Shown piece by piece: positions 25,529 to 33,537 of a DNA stretch of 64,000 nt; the first letter of the stretch is position 1, and each line of letters opens with the position of its first letter. This DNA is from Spartobacteria bacterium (lineage in GTDB: Bacteria > Verrucomicrobiota > Verrucomicrobiia > Chthoniobacterales > UBA10450). The position numbers and the translations under genes are program-made. Location: contig PLCN01000015.1 in the NCBI GenBank assembly GCA_003134785.1, positions 1-64,000 of the forward strand. The letters run 5' to 3'. Below the pieces are notes generated by a model, which saw only the letters and a list, made by a program, of their open reading frames with translations, was not told where the DNA came from and did not search any database.

Positions 25529-25981
25529 ATGGCCGGCAAGAGATCACGAAAGACGAGTTGGCTTCATTATCATTCTTTGAGCATCGTCAGCGTACTCCTG
25601 CTGGTGATCTGGATCGTCGCCTATCGCTGGAGCGATCCGGCGAGTCACCTCGGCGCCTTCTTTGGAAACGCGATCGCGGATTGGAGTGGCTCCGTCGTCA
25701 TCATTTTGGGGACCAAGTTTCTCTACGAAATCGGCTCGGCCGAGAGTCGCCCGCTGAAGAGCAGGAAAGGGAATCGGTTGCTGGAACTGATGTACGAGCA
25801 TTCCCTTCTCATTTTTCTCGCTGTGACCGGCATCGGCTGGCTCATTTTGTATCTCCACATGAATCCGCAGGACAAATGGGGCCAGGTCGTTGGCAATATC
25901 GTTTCCGAATGGTTGCAGATGGCCGGCCTCGTTTATTTGACCAAGAGCCTGCTCGAGCGCGGCTCAAAGGAAAGCCGATGA
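25529..25981 (+). CDS. Small integral membrane protein
   Basis: This encodes 150 residues. Four hydrophobic helices are visible: IVSVLLLVIWIVAYRWS, WSGSVVIILGTKFLYEI, SLLIFLAVTGIGWLILYLHM and WLQMAGLVYLTKSLL. There is no signature motif. The stop overlaps the ATG of trhO as ATGA, so the two are translationally coupled. The function is unknown. Confidence 0.75.
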   Translation: MAGKRSRKTSWLHYHSLSIVSVLLLVIWIVAYRWSDPASHLGAFFGNAIADWSGSVVIILGTKFLYEIGSAESRPLKSRKGNRLLELMYEHSLLIFLAVTGIGWLILYLHMNPQDKWGQVVGNIVSEWLQMAGLVYLTKSLLERGSKESR

Positions 25982-26895
25982 CCTCTGACGCAAATCTTGC
26001 CCCAGCACCGATGCGTGATGTCTACCCGGTGATCCTCTTCTATAAGTACGTTCCGATTTCCGATCCCGATTCATTTGCGGCCGAGCAACGCACCCTTTGC
26101 TCTTCGCTCGGATTGAAAGGCCGGGTTCTGGTTGCGGCGGAGGGAATCAACGGGACGCTCGCGGGACCGGCCGCTCAGATCGACCGATACGCTACAGCTA
26201 TTAAAACGGATTCGCGTTTTGGCGACATCGAAATCAAACTCAGCGCGGGCGACGCCGGGACTTTTCCGAAGCTCGTCGTGAAGGTCCGTGCCGAAATCGT
26301 GACTCTGAACGCCGGCAACATCGTGCCGGACAAGGATAATCACCTCAGCCCGTGCGAGTGGAAAAAGATGCTCGAGGAAAACCCCGATGCGGTGCCGCTC
26401 GATATTCGCAATCGATTCGAATCGGCCGCGGGGAGATTTGAAAACGCCGTGACCTGCGAGATCGAACATTTTCGCGAGCTGCCTCGATACATCGATCAAT
26501 TGCAAAATCTGAAAGAGAAAACGGTGCTGATGTATTGTACCGGAGGCATTCGTTGCGAAAAGGCGTCAGCGCTGTTGCGGGGCCAGGGATTCCAGAAAGT
26601 CTTTCAGCTTCACGGCGGGATCGCGGCTTACCAGGAGCAATTCGGAAACGAACATTGGCAGGGAGAATGTTTCGTCTTCGATCAACGGATGACGGTGCGA
26701 GTGGAAGAAAATCTCGTGCAGATCGGTCGTTGCGCTCACACGGCCCGGGCGACCAGCCGATTCGTCAACTGCCTGCACGATCCCTGTCACACGCTCTTCA
26801 TTTTATCCGAAGAAGCGGAAGCGGAAAACCGAGATCATCGCCTCTGCCCGGAATGTCTGTCTGCGGGAATATCCTTCGAGACGGCGAAATATTGA
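25978..26895 (+). CDS. trhO: tRNA uridine(34) hydroxylase (rhodanese-domain TrhO/YceA)
   Basis: This encodes 305 residues from ATG 25978, which overlaps the previous stop. The N-terminal domain holds ILFYKYVPISDP and LVAAEGINGTLAGP. A rhodanese domain follows, with LDIRNRFE and the catalytic Cys in MYCTGGIRCEKASALL. The C-terminal Cys-rich zinc-like part has FVNCLHDPCHTLF and LCPECL. TrhO proteins hydroxylate uridine 34 of some tRNAs. The longer open frame to 25492 is antifeature sequence overlapping the previous gene. Confidence 0.93.
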   Translation: MTSDANLAPAPMRDVYPVILFYKYVPISDPDSFAAEQRTLCSSLGLKGRVLVAAEGINGTLAGPAAQIDRYATAIKTDSRFGDIEIKLSAGDAGTFPKLVVKVRAEIVTLNAGNIVPDKDNHLSPCEWKKMLEENPDAVPLDIRNRFESAAGRFENAVTCEIEHFRELPRYIDQLQNLKEKTVLMYCTGGIRCEKASALLRGQGFQKVFQLHGGIAAYQEQFGNEHWQGECFVFDQRMTVRVEENLVQIGRCAHTARATSRFVNCLHDPCHTLFILSEEAEAENRDHRLCPECLSAGISFETAKY

Positions 26896-26911
26896 TTGAG
26901 GTTTGACCTCG

Positions 26912-27079
26912 AGTCATCCTGAGCCGCGCCAGACGGCGAAGGAGCTCACAATGGCTCGAGGATCACGCAATCGACGACCGGCACTTCCACATCTCGGCTG
27001 CGCGGATCGCGGAAGCGATCTTGCGTAGATTTCCCCACGCTTTCGAGGTCCCTCGCCGTCTGCGCGGCTCGGGATGACA
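26912..27079. repeat. GTCATCC-GAGCC inverted repeat element, copy 1
   Basis: The left end GTCATCCTGAGCCGCGCC and right end GCGCGGCTCGGGATGAC are imperfect inverted copies about 165 bp apart. Copies 2 and 3 lie at 30591-30752 and 44911-45031. The element fills the gap between two convergent genes and ends 32 bp before the enoyl-CoA hydratase stop. Confidence 0.75.
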
Positions 27080-27110
27080 CGTTTTTCCACCGGCTCCGTA
27101 GTGACGTCGC

Positions 27111-27875
27111 TTAACGCGTCCACTTTGGCGGACGCTTTTCGAGAAAGGCGGCGATGCCTTCTTTGGCTTCGGCGGATTCGCGAGCTTTCATGTGGTGACT
27201 TAACGCGAGTTCGATGTCTTCCCGAAACGACGTCGACCAAAGCTCCTCGATTAGTCGCTTCGAATTCGTGATCGCATCAGGGGCTCCTTGTAAGATGGAA
27301 GTGGCGATTTTTTGCGCTTCGTTTTCCAACTCGCCAAGCGGGACTACTCGATTAACAAGTCCGATTTCATACGCGCGTTCGGCGCTAATGAGCTCCGAAC
27401 CGAGAAGCAACTCGCGGAGATCTCGTTCGCGCAGTTGGCGCCGGAGAAATGTCATGACAAGACCTGCGACCAATCCCCGCCTCACTTCCGGGTAGCCGAT
27501 TTTTGTCCGCTCCGCCGCGACCACAAAATCGCAGGCCGACATGATCCCGGCCCCGCCGGCGACAGCAGCGCCATGGACGGTAGCAATCGTGATGAGCCGC
27601 GTCTCTGCCAGAGCGAGCAACAGTCGCGCGACGATTTCCGCTGAGGCATGCGCCTTCGCACTCTCGGCCGCCTCCTGCAAATCCAGGCCAGTGCAAAACG
27701 CTTTTCCAGCTCCGCGCAGAATCAAAATGCGCTGCTTGGAATCAGCCGCGACGTCGTCAATCGTAGCGGCCAACTCGCTCATCAATTCAATCGTGAGCGC
27801 ATTGCGGCGCTCCGGCCGGTTGAGCGTGACCAGCGTAATCTGCGGTGTTTGTTTTTCGACGAGAACGACGGGCAT
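27111..27875 (-). CDS. Enoyl-CoA hydratase/isomerase family protein
   Basis: This encodes 254 residues of the crotonase fold. LVTLNRPERRNALTIELM, ILRGAGKAFCTGLDLQEA, HGAAVAGGAGIMSACDFV and IGYPEVRRGLVAGL are characteristic, with the glycine-rich oxyanion hole and the Glu-type region present. Its ATG (27875-27873) overlaps a possible ATG of the divergent HMG-CoA-lyase-like gene. The neighbours (HMG-CoA lyase-like, acyl-CoA carboxylase) suggest the methylglutaconyl-CoA hydration step of leucine degradation. That assignment is contextual. Confidence 0.88.
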   Translation of the reverse strand: MPVVLVEKQTPQITLVTLNRPERRNALTIELMSELAATIDDVAADSKQRILILRGAGKAFCTGLDLQEAAESAKAHASAEIVARLLLALAETRLITIATVHGAAVAGGAGIMSACDFVVAAERTKIGYPEVRRGLVAGLVMTFLRRQLRERDLRELLLGSELISAERAYEIGLVNRVVPLGELENEAQKIATSILQGAPDAITNSKRLIEELWSTSFREDIELALSHHMKARESAEAKEGIAAFLEKRPPKWTR

Positions 27876-27909
27876 GAGCTACGTTACCTTTTCAGTAACA
27901 CCCGTCACG

Positions 27910-28776
27910 ATGGAATCCGTCAAGCTCATCGAATGTCCGCGCGACGCCTGGCAGGGGCTGCCACGCCAAATCCCCACCGAGCGGAAGGTGGAATATTTGC
28001 ACGGGCTGGTGGTGGCGGGTTTCCGGCATATCGACGCGGTAAGCTTCGTCTCCCCCAAAGCTGTGCCGCAAATGGCCGACAGCGAAGCCGTGCTCGACCA
28101 ACTCGGGCCGCTCGACGGTGTCGAGATTATCAGCATCGTTGTCAACGAGAAGGGCGCCGCGCGCGCCATCGCGACCGGAACCGTGAAGACGCTCGGTTAT
28201 CCCTGCTCCATTTCCGAGACGTTCCTGCGCCGAAATCAAGACCAGTCGCCGGAGGAGAACCAGTCGGTGCTGAAGAGGGTTAAGGAGATGGCGGATGGAT
28301 CGGGGTTGGGGATGGTCGCCTACATTTCAATGGCATTCGGTAACCCTTATGGCGATTCGTGGAACGAAGAAAAGGTCGTGGACGCGGCGCGAGCAATCTT
28401 CAGCATGGGAATCAGCGCAATTTCTCTGGCGGATACTGTCGGAGCCGCGGAGCCGGAACGGATTCATCGCGTCGTGGCAGCGGTTTTGCACGGCTTTCCA
28501 GAACGCGAGGTTGGAATTCATATGCACAGCACGCGCGCCGCAGCGGGTGCAAAGGTGCTGGCTGCGTTTGACGCTGGGTGCCGGCGCTTCGATTCGGCCA
28601 ACGGTGGGCTGGGCGGATGCCCGTTCGCGCAAGATGTGCTGGTCGGAAACATTCCGACGGAAGAAGTCGTTCAGGCTCTGGAACAGCGCGGTATTGCTTT
28701 ACCCATCAAGGACTCGATGGCGTCCGTTTTGAGAATGAACGAGGCGATCAGCGACGAGTTTTCAGTTAAGCATTAG
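27910..28776 (+). CDS. Hydroxymethylglutaryl-CoA lyase-like protein
   Basis: This encodes 288 residues from ATG 27910; ATG 27874 is possible but overlaps the divergent start. It has a TIM-barrel lyase fold: VKLIECPRDAWQGLP corresponds to the EVGPRDGLQ motif, GFRHIDAVSFVSPKAVPQMAD is typical, SLADTVGAAEPERI is strong, and GGLGGCPFAQ matches the flexible loop with the catalytic Cys. Two deviations stand out. GLQNE is replaced by AWQGLP, and the HxHDT metal motif reads HMHSTRAAAGA. The reaction would split HMG-CoA to acetoacetate and acetyl-CoA, but the changes make a different 3-hydroxyacyl substrate possible. Confidence 0.8.
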   Translation: MESVKLIECPRDAWQGLPRQIPTERKVEYLHGLVVAGFRHIDAVSFVSPKAVPQMADSEAVLDQLGPLDGVEIISIVVNEKGAARAIATGTVKTLGYPCSISETFLRRNQDQSPEENQSVLKRVKEMADGSGLGMVAYISMAFGNPYGDSWNEEKVVDAARAIFSMGISAISLADTVGAAEPERIHRVVAAVLHGFPEREVGIHMHSTRAAAGAKVLAAFDAGCRRFDSANGGLGGCPFAQDVLVGNIPTEEVVQALEQRGIALPIKDSMASVLRMNEAISDEFSVKH

Positions 28777-28784
28777 CTCCTGCG

Positions 28785-28872
28785 GCTTGGTAGGGACGCC
28801 GCGCTGCGACGTCCGCAGAGATATCCAGCGCTTAGCCAGCGCCGCGGACAGTGCAGCGCGCCATCCCTACAA
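28785..28872. repeat. REP-like inverted repeat between convergent genes
   Basis: GGTAGGGACGCCGCGCTGCG on the left and GTGCAGCGCGCCATCCCTAC on the right form imperfect arms. The sequence ends immediately before the carboxylase stop codon. Confidence 0.55.
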
Positions 28873-30504
28873 TCACGTCTGTACGACGCCGGTGTGGAAT
28901 CGCGCTTTCGGCATCGGACGGGAAACATACTGCAGCAGGCGGCTAAGAACTTCGCGCGTTTCGTGCGGTTGAATGATCGCGTCGACCCAGCCGCGGGCAG
29001 CACCGTAACGGATGTCGGTTTGCTCTTCGTAATTTTTTTTAACGGTCGCGCGCAATTTTTCGAGTTCTTCAGGCGATGATTTCTTGTCGCCGCGATCCTG
29101 CGCTCGCGCCAGAATACTGAAGATCGTATCGGAAGCCTGCGCCGCACCCATCACGGCATAACGCGCGTTCGGCCAAGCCAGAATGAAACGCGGATCGTAG
29201 GCTTTGCCGCAAAGCGCATAGTTGCCGGCGCCAAATGAGCCACCGACGACGACGGTGATTTTCGGCACGGTCGAATTGCTGACGGCGTTCACCAATTTTG
29301 CGCCGCTGCGAATGATTCCGCTTTGTTCGGCATCTCGGCCGACCATGAATCCGGTCACGTCCTGGAAAAAAATAATCGGCAATCCCGTTTGGTTGCAATC
29401 CATGATGAAGCGCGCGGCTTTGTCCGCGCTATCCGTGTAGATGACGCCGCCCATCTGAATGCCTTCTTTTTTCGTGCGCACTTGCAGACGCTGGCTCGCC
29501 ACGATTCCGACGGGCCGCCCCCCGATGCGCGCGTAAGCGGTCACGAGCGTTTTGCCGTAATCGGCTTTGTATTCATCGAGCGAATCGGCGTCGATGATCG
29601 ACGCGAGAAGATCTCGCGCGTCGTAAGGTTTGTGGCCGTCGAGGCTCATCAGCTCGTAGACCGCTTCCGGCTTATTCGCGGGAACGAGTTTGCCATTTTG
29701 TTGCTCACGCTTTGCTGCCTCTTCGGCCTCGGGCAGCAGGGCAACGAGTGAACGCAACCGCTTTAAACAAGATGGGTCGTCCTTCTCATAGAAATCGACG
29801 GTGCCGCTGATTTCGGCATGCATTTTGGCGCCGCCCAGTTCCTCGGCCTCGACGATCTGACCGATCGCCGCTTTGACGAGTGACGGACCGGCGAGATAAA
29901 GACCGCTGCCTTCAGTCATCAGAATCTTGTCGCAGAGAACCGGGAGATACGCACCGCCCGCGACGCAATTTCCCATTATTGCGGCGAATTGCGGAAGACC
30001 CGCCGCGGAGATGACGGAGTTATTGCGAAAGATGCGCCCGAAGTCGTCTTCATCCGGAAAAATTTCGTCTTGCATCGGTAGAAAGACGCCCGCCGAATCG
30101 ACCAGGTAGACAAGCGGCAGCGCGCATTCAAAGGCGATCCGTTGCGATCGAATCAGCTTTTTGCAGGTGGCGGGGAAAAACGCACCGGCTTTTACGGTCG
30201 CGTCGTTCGCGATCACCATGCAGGGAACGCCCGCGATATTTCCGATGCCCGCGACCGCTCCTGCGGCGGGAATTTTGCCCACCTGCTCGTACATTTTGTA
30301 GGCGGCCCAAAGCTCGATTTCGAAAAAGGGCGAACTCGGATCGAGCAGCTGGCTAATGCGTTCGCGCGCGAGCAAGCGACCCATTTTGTGCTGACGGTCC
30401 TGACCGGCTTTGCCGCCGCCTTCGCGCAAGACGCTTTCTTCGCGGGCGACGGCCGCACAGCGTTCACGCAAACCTTCAGGCAGAGGAGCAGGAGATCGTG
30501 ACAT
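28873..30504 (-). CDS. Acyl-CoA carboxylase carboxyltransferase subunit (methylcrotonyl-CoA type)
   Basis: This encodes 543 residues from ATG 30504; an upstream in-frame Met (30555) adds an unlikely 17 residues. It is a two-half carboxyltransferase: KMGRLLARERISQLLDPSSPF, VANDATVKAGAFFP-type and SAGVFLPMQDEIFPDEDDFGRIF motifs, and later FFQDVTGFMVGRDAEQSGI and VVGGSFGAGNYALCGKAYDPRF. These are characteristic of MCC beta subunits. No biotin carboxylase subunit or biotin carrier is in the window. It faces the HMG-CoA-lyase-like gene, so the pair converge and share the catabolic context. Confidence 0.9.
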   Translation of the reverse strand: MSRSPAPLPEGLRERCAAVAREESVLREGGGKAGQDRQHKMGRLLARERISQLLDPSSPFFEIELWAAYKMYEQVGKIPAAGAVAGIGNIAGVPCMVIANDATVKAGAFFPATCKKLIRSQRIAFECALPLVYLVDSAGVFLPMQDEIFPDEDDFGRIFRNNSVISAAGLPQFAAIMGNCVAGGAYLPVLCDKILMTEGSGLYLAGPSLVKAAIGQIVEAEELGGAKMHAEISGTVDFYEKDDPSCLKRLRSLVALLPEAEEAAKREQQNGKLVPANKPEAVYELMSLDGHKPYDARDLLASIIDADSLDEYKADYGKTLVTAYARIGGRPVGIVASQRLQVRTKKEGIQMGGVIYTDSADKAARFIMDCNQTGLPIIFFQDVTGFMVGRDAEQSGIIRSGAKLVNAVSNSTVPKITVVVGGSFGAGNYALCGKAYDPRFILAWPNARYAVMGAAQASDTIFSILARAQDRGDKKSSPEELEKLRATVKKNYEEQTDIRYGAARGWVDAIIQPHETREVLSRLLQYVSRPMPKARFHTGVVQT

Positions 30505-30590
30505 GAACGCGAAAGGCTTACGCTGGTCGAAGGACGGAATCAAGCGGGAGTACACCTACGGCCACCGCGCGTAGCGTGCGCTTGCGTGTG

Positions 30591-30752
30591 CCTGTCATCC
30601 CGAGCCGCGCAGACGGCGAGGGACCTCGCATTTGATCACCCGCTCGCTTGCGCGAAGGGCACGCGTGCTAGGGTGAGAGCGTTGTAGGGCGCAAGCTAAT
30701 CCGCACTGCTGTTGTGAGGTCCCTTGTCGTCTGCGCGACTCGGGATGACAGG
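30591..30752. repeat. GTCATCC-GAGCC inverted repeat element, copy 2
   Basis: CCTGTCATCCCGAGCCGCGC on the left faces GCGACTCGGGATGACAGG on the right. An inner portion GGCGAGGGACCTCGCA faces GAGGTCCCTTGTCG. This is the same family as copies 1 and 3. Confidence 0.75.
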
Positions 30753-30768
30753 CCTTCCCATTCTCACT

Positions 30769-31071
30769 CTAATAGACGTCGGTTTCCGACGGATAACCAG
30801 AATCGTCGCGAATCGACCGCAATCGATTTCGGCTGCCGCGCTCGGATTCCGGCCGGTTGATTCGCTCCATTGCCATCTTCACCAGCAACGGCACCGCGGC
30901 GAGCGCGCCGACTGAGACCAAGGCGATCGCGGTGGCCTGGCGAATGGGGCGGCGGATTTTGTCGGCCACAAGCATGCCGATCCCAAGTCCAAACGCGGTG
31001 CGGGTTAGCACGAGCAAACCATCGAGCGGAATCTGCTCGCCGGTTTTTGGAATGGATATCGAGAGAGACAT
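30769..31071 (-). CDS. Hypothetical small membrane protein
   Basis: This encodes 100 residues. Two hydrophobic segments (VLTRTAFGLGIGMLVADKI and ATAIALVSVGALAAVPLLVKM) are separated by a basic turn, and the tail is highly charged. There is no known motif. It lies between a repeat and the divergent manC. The gene call rests on the strong membrane pattern. Confidence 0.55.
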   Translation of the reverse strand: MSLSISIPKTGEQIPLDGLLVLTRTAFGLGIGMLVADKIRRPIRQATAIALVSVGALAAVPLLVKMAMERINRPESERGSRNRLRSIRDDSGYPSETDVY

Positions 31072-31164
31072 CGCATACCCTTATACGTCTCGTTTTGGAA
31101 AAGGAAACGGGAAAATCTCGCGGCCCGCGTGATCGGGTAAGGCGGCCTTTTCGCACCATCAACC

Positions 31165-32238
31165 ATGTCCAATCCGATCTATGCGCTCATCCTCGCCGGG
31201 GGCAGTGGCGAGCGCTTCTGGCCGCTCAGCCGCCGCTGTCGCCCGAAACAACTGTTGCGTCTCGTGGCCAAAGAAACGCTGCTCGAGCAGACGGTTGCGC
31301 GCCTCGAGGGATTGATCGCGCGAGACCGCATCTTGATTTTGACGAATGTCGAGCAGGAGGCGGCCGTGCGTGAACTCCTGCCAGATCTTCCGAAGGAAAA
31401 TATCGTGGCCGAACCGGCGAAACGCGACACTGCGGCGGCGGTCGCTCTCGGCGCGGGTTGGGTGGCGGTGCGCGATCATTCCGCCACCATGATCGTGTTG
31501 CCCGCGGATCACGTCATCAAAGACACGGCGGCGTTCCAGAAAACGTTGACGACGGCGGCGGCGGCGGCGGAAGAAACGGGCGCGCTCGTAACCATCGGCG
31601 TGAAACCGACCTGGGCTTGTCCTGGATTCGGTTACATCGAGCAAGGTGAAGCAGTGCCGCTACACAGTGTCGCGTCGGGAAGCGGCGTTCATCGCGTGGT
31701 CCGATTCCGGGAAAAACCAAACACAGACCTGGCCGAAGCTTTTTTGCGCAAAGGGAATTTTCGCTGGAACGCCGGCATGTTCGTCTGGTCGGTGCCGTCG
31801 GTGCTGAGTGAGTTCAATCGCCACACGCCCGAGCTCGCCAGCTTCATCTCGCAATTGCGCGCACCGGGCAACTTCGAAAAAACGGTGCGCGACCGGTTCG
31901 AGAAATTGCCACGAATCTCGTTCGACTACGCGATCATGGAGAAGGCCGATCGCGTGCTGGTGGTGGAAGCGACATTCGATTGGGATGACGTCGGAAGCTG
32001 GCGCGCGGTGGCGAAATATTTCAAGAACGACGCGGAAGGCAACGCCGCTAACTGCGAAATCACGACGTTGGATTCGACCAACAACATCGTCTTCAATCCC
32101 GATGGCACGAGCATCGCGCTCCTCGGGGTTCATAATTTGATCGTGGTCCGGACGCCGGACGCCGTTTTGATTTGTCACCGACATCAGGCCGAGAAAATCA
32201 AGAATCTTGTCGGCAAACTTCCGGAGGGATTGCAATGA
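31165..32238 (+). CDS. manC: Mannose-1-phosphate guanylyltransferase
   Basis: This encodes 357 residues. LILAGGSGERFWPLSRRCRPKQLL is the nucleotide-binding signature, VLPADHVIKD and FREKPNTDLAEAFL are typical of the GMP family, and FRWNAGMFVW plus DWDDVGSW complete the active site. The enzyme makes GDP-mannose for capsule, LPS or glycoprotein sugars. The C-terminal isomerase domain found in long ManC proteins is absent. Its stop overlaps ruvX as ATGA. Confidence 0.93.
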   Translation: MSNPIYALILAGGSGERFWPLSRRCRPKQLLRLVAKETLLEQTVARLEGLIARDRILILTNVEQEAAVRELLPDLPKENIVAEPAKRDTAAAVALGAGWVAVRDHSATMIVLPADHVIKDTAAFQKTLTTAAAAAEETGALVTIGVKPTWACPGFGYIEQGEAVPLHSVASGSGVHRVVRFREKPNTDLAEAFLRKGNFRWNAGMFVWSVPSVLSEFNRHTPELASFISQLRAPGNFEKTVRDRFEKLPRISFDYAIMEKADRVLVVEATFDWDDVGSWRAVAKYFKNDAEGNAANCEITTLDSTNNIVFNPDGTSIALLGVHNLIVVRTPDAVLICHRHQAEKIKNLVGKLPEGLQ

Positions 32239-32705
32239 GCAGCATGTCCATCCGGAGACGAATTCTCGGCGTGGACCTTGGCCGCGCGCGCATCGGAGTT
32301 GCGGTTTCGGATGAACTCGGAATGCTGGCCCACCCGGTAGAAACAATTCCGGCATCGCGGGACGCGGCGAAGCGAGTCGCTGAAATCGTGCGCGAAAAAA
32401 ACGCGGAGCGGGTGGTGATCGGTTTGCCTCGCCATATGAACGGCAGCGCCGGTGAATCCGCGGAAGAAGCGCTCGCTTTCGCGGAGAAATTGCGAGGCTT
32501 GGTTTCGTGTGAAGTGGTGACCTGGGACGAACGTCTCACCACGGTGGCCGCGAACCGCGCCTTGCGTGAAGGGGGACAGAAGACGCGAAACTCGCGCAGC
32601 TTCGTTGATCAAGTGGCGGCGCAAATGATTTTGCAAGGTTATCTCGACGGAATGCAAAGTGCGCGTGATCGCGAGATGACGCGCGCGATTCTCCCGGCCG
32701 AATAA
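32235..32705 (+). CDS. ruvX: Putative pre-16S rRNA nuclease / RuvX (YqgF)
   Basis: This encodes 156 residues from ATG 32235, which overlaps the manC stop. ILGVDLGRARIGVAVSDELGML is the first RNase H-fold acidic motif, VIGLPRHMNGS the second strand, VTWDERLTT the third motif, and DQVAAQMILQGYLD the C-terminal helix with the last acidic residue. YqgF proteins process pre-16S rRNA ends. The stop TAA directly abuts the truA ATG, which supports one operon. Confidence 0.92.
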   Translation: MSSMSIRRRILGVDLGRARIGVAVSDELGMLAHPVETIPASRDAAKRVAEIVREKNAERVVIGLPRHMNGSAGESAEEALAFAEKLRGLVSCEVVTWDERLTTVAANRALREGGQKTRNSRSFVDQVAAQMILQGYLDGMQSARDREMTRAILPAE

Positions 32706-33455
32706 ATGCCGGCGCGGCTCAAGCTGATCGTTTCGTATGACGGCGCCGCTTTCGCCGGATGGCAACGCCAAGCCAACGGCGACACGATTCAAGATCGTCT
32801 CGAAGAAGCGTTCCATCGCATTTGTTCGCGGCACGTGCGAGTGCATGGCGCCGGGCGCACAGACGCAGGCGTCCACGCTTTGGCGCAATGCGCGCACGTA
32901 GATTTGCCGGAGCGTCGTTACCAGCCCGATCGTTGGGTCTCCGCGCTGAACGGAGTTTTGCCGCCGGCCATTCGCGTTATGCGGTGCAGATTTGTCTCGG
33001 AGAAATTTCACGCGCGATTTTCCGCGAAAGGAAAAACGTATCGCTATCGCATCTGGAATGCGCGCGTGCTGCCGCCGTTTGAAAGCGGTCGCGCCTGGCA
33101 CGTGATGAATCCGCTCGACGTTCAGCGCATGAAAATTGCGGCGCAAGAGTTCTGCGGTGAACACGACTTTGCAGCGTTTGCTGCGAACAGGGGGACGCCG
33201 GCAACGGACACCGTCCGAATTATTCGCGCGGTTGGACTGCGGCGCGCCGGGTCTTGTCTTGCGATTGAATTCGATGGCGACGGCTTTCTTTACAAGATGG
33301 TTCGCATGATGGTGGGAACAATCGTGCGAGTTGGTCTCGGAATTTCTCTTCCACAAGAAATCCATGCTCGACTCAGATCGCCGCGACAGCCGAATCCGCA
33401 TCGGCGAGTCGCGGCGCCAGCGGACGGATTATTTCTCGTCCGCGTGCGGTACTAA
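32706..33455 (+). CDS. truA: tRNA pseudouridine(38-40) synthase
   Basis: This encodes 249 residues. KLIVSYDGAAFAGWQRQANG opens the fold. VRVHGAGRTDAGVHALAQCA carries the catalytic Asp, and FHARFSAKGKTYRYRI and FDGDGFLYKMVRMMVGT are conserved. It starts directly after the ruvX stop with no gap. It modifies the tRNA anticodon stem. Confidence 0.95.
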   Translation: MPARLKLIVSYDGAAFAGWQRQANGDTIQDRLEEAFHRICSRHVRVHGAGRTDAGVHALAQCAHVDLPERRYQPDRWVSALNGVLPPAIRVMRCRFVSEKFHARFSAKGKTYRYRIWNARVLPPFESGRAWHVMNPLDVQRMKIAAQEFCGEHDFAAFAANRGTPATDTVRIIRAVGLRRAGSCLAIEFDGDGFLYKMVRMMVGTIVRVGLGISLPQEIHARLRSPRQPNPHRRVAAPADGLFLVRVRY

Positions 33456-33537
33456 GCTTGCTTTCCTACCCTCGACGCTGGGGCGCGCCTTCGAGCTTCA
33501 GAGATATGGCAGGCTACCTGTTTTTGTGGAATTTATA

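Noticed and set aside
24421-26895. A DNA-repair or stress operon of dinB, membrane protein and trhO
   Set aside because: Only the last two genes are coupled; dinB is separated by 49 bp and no shared function is evident, so it was not claimed as a system.
32184-33401. Minus-strand open frame of 405 codons
   Set aside because: It is antisense to ruvX and truA, both of which have full catalytic motifs on the plus strand.
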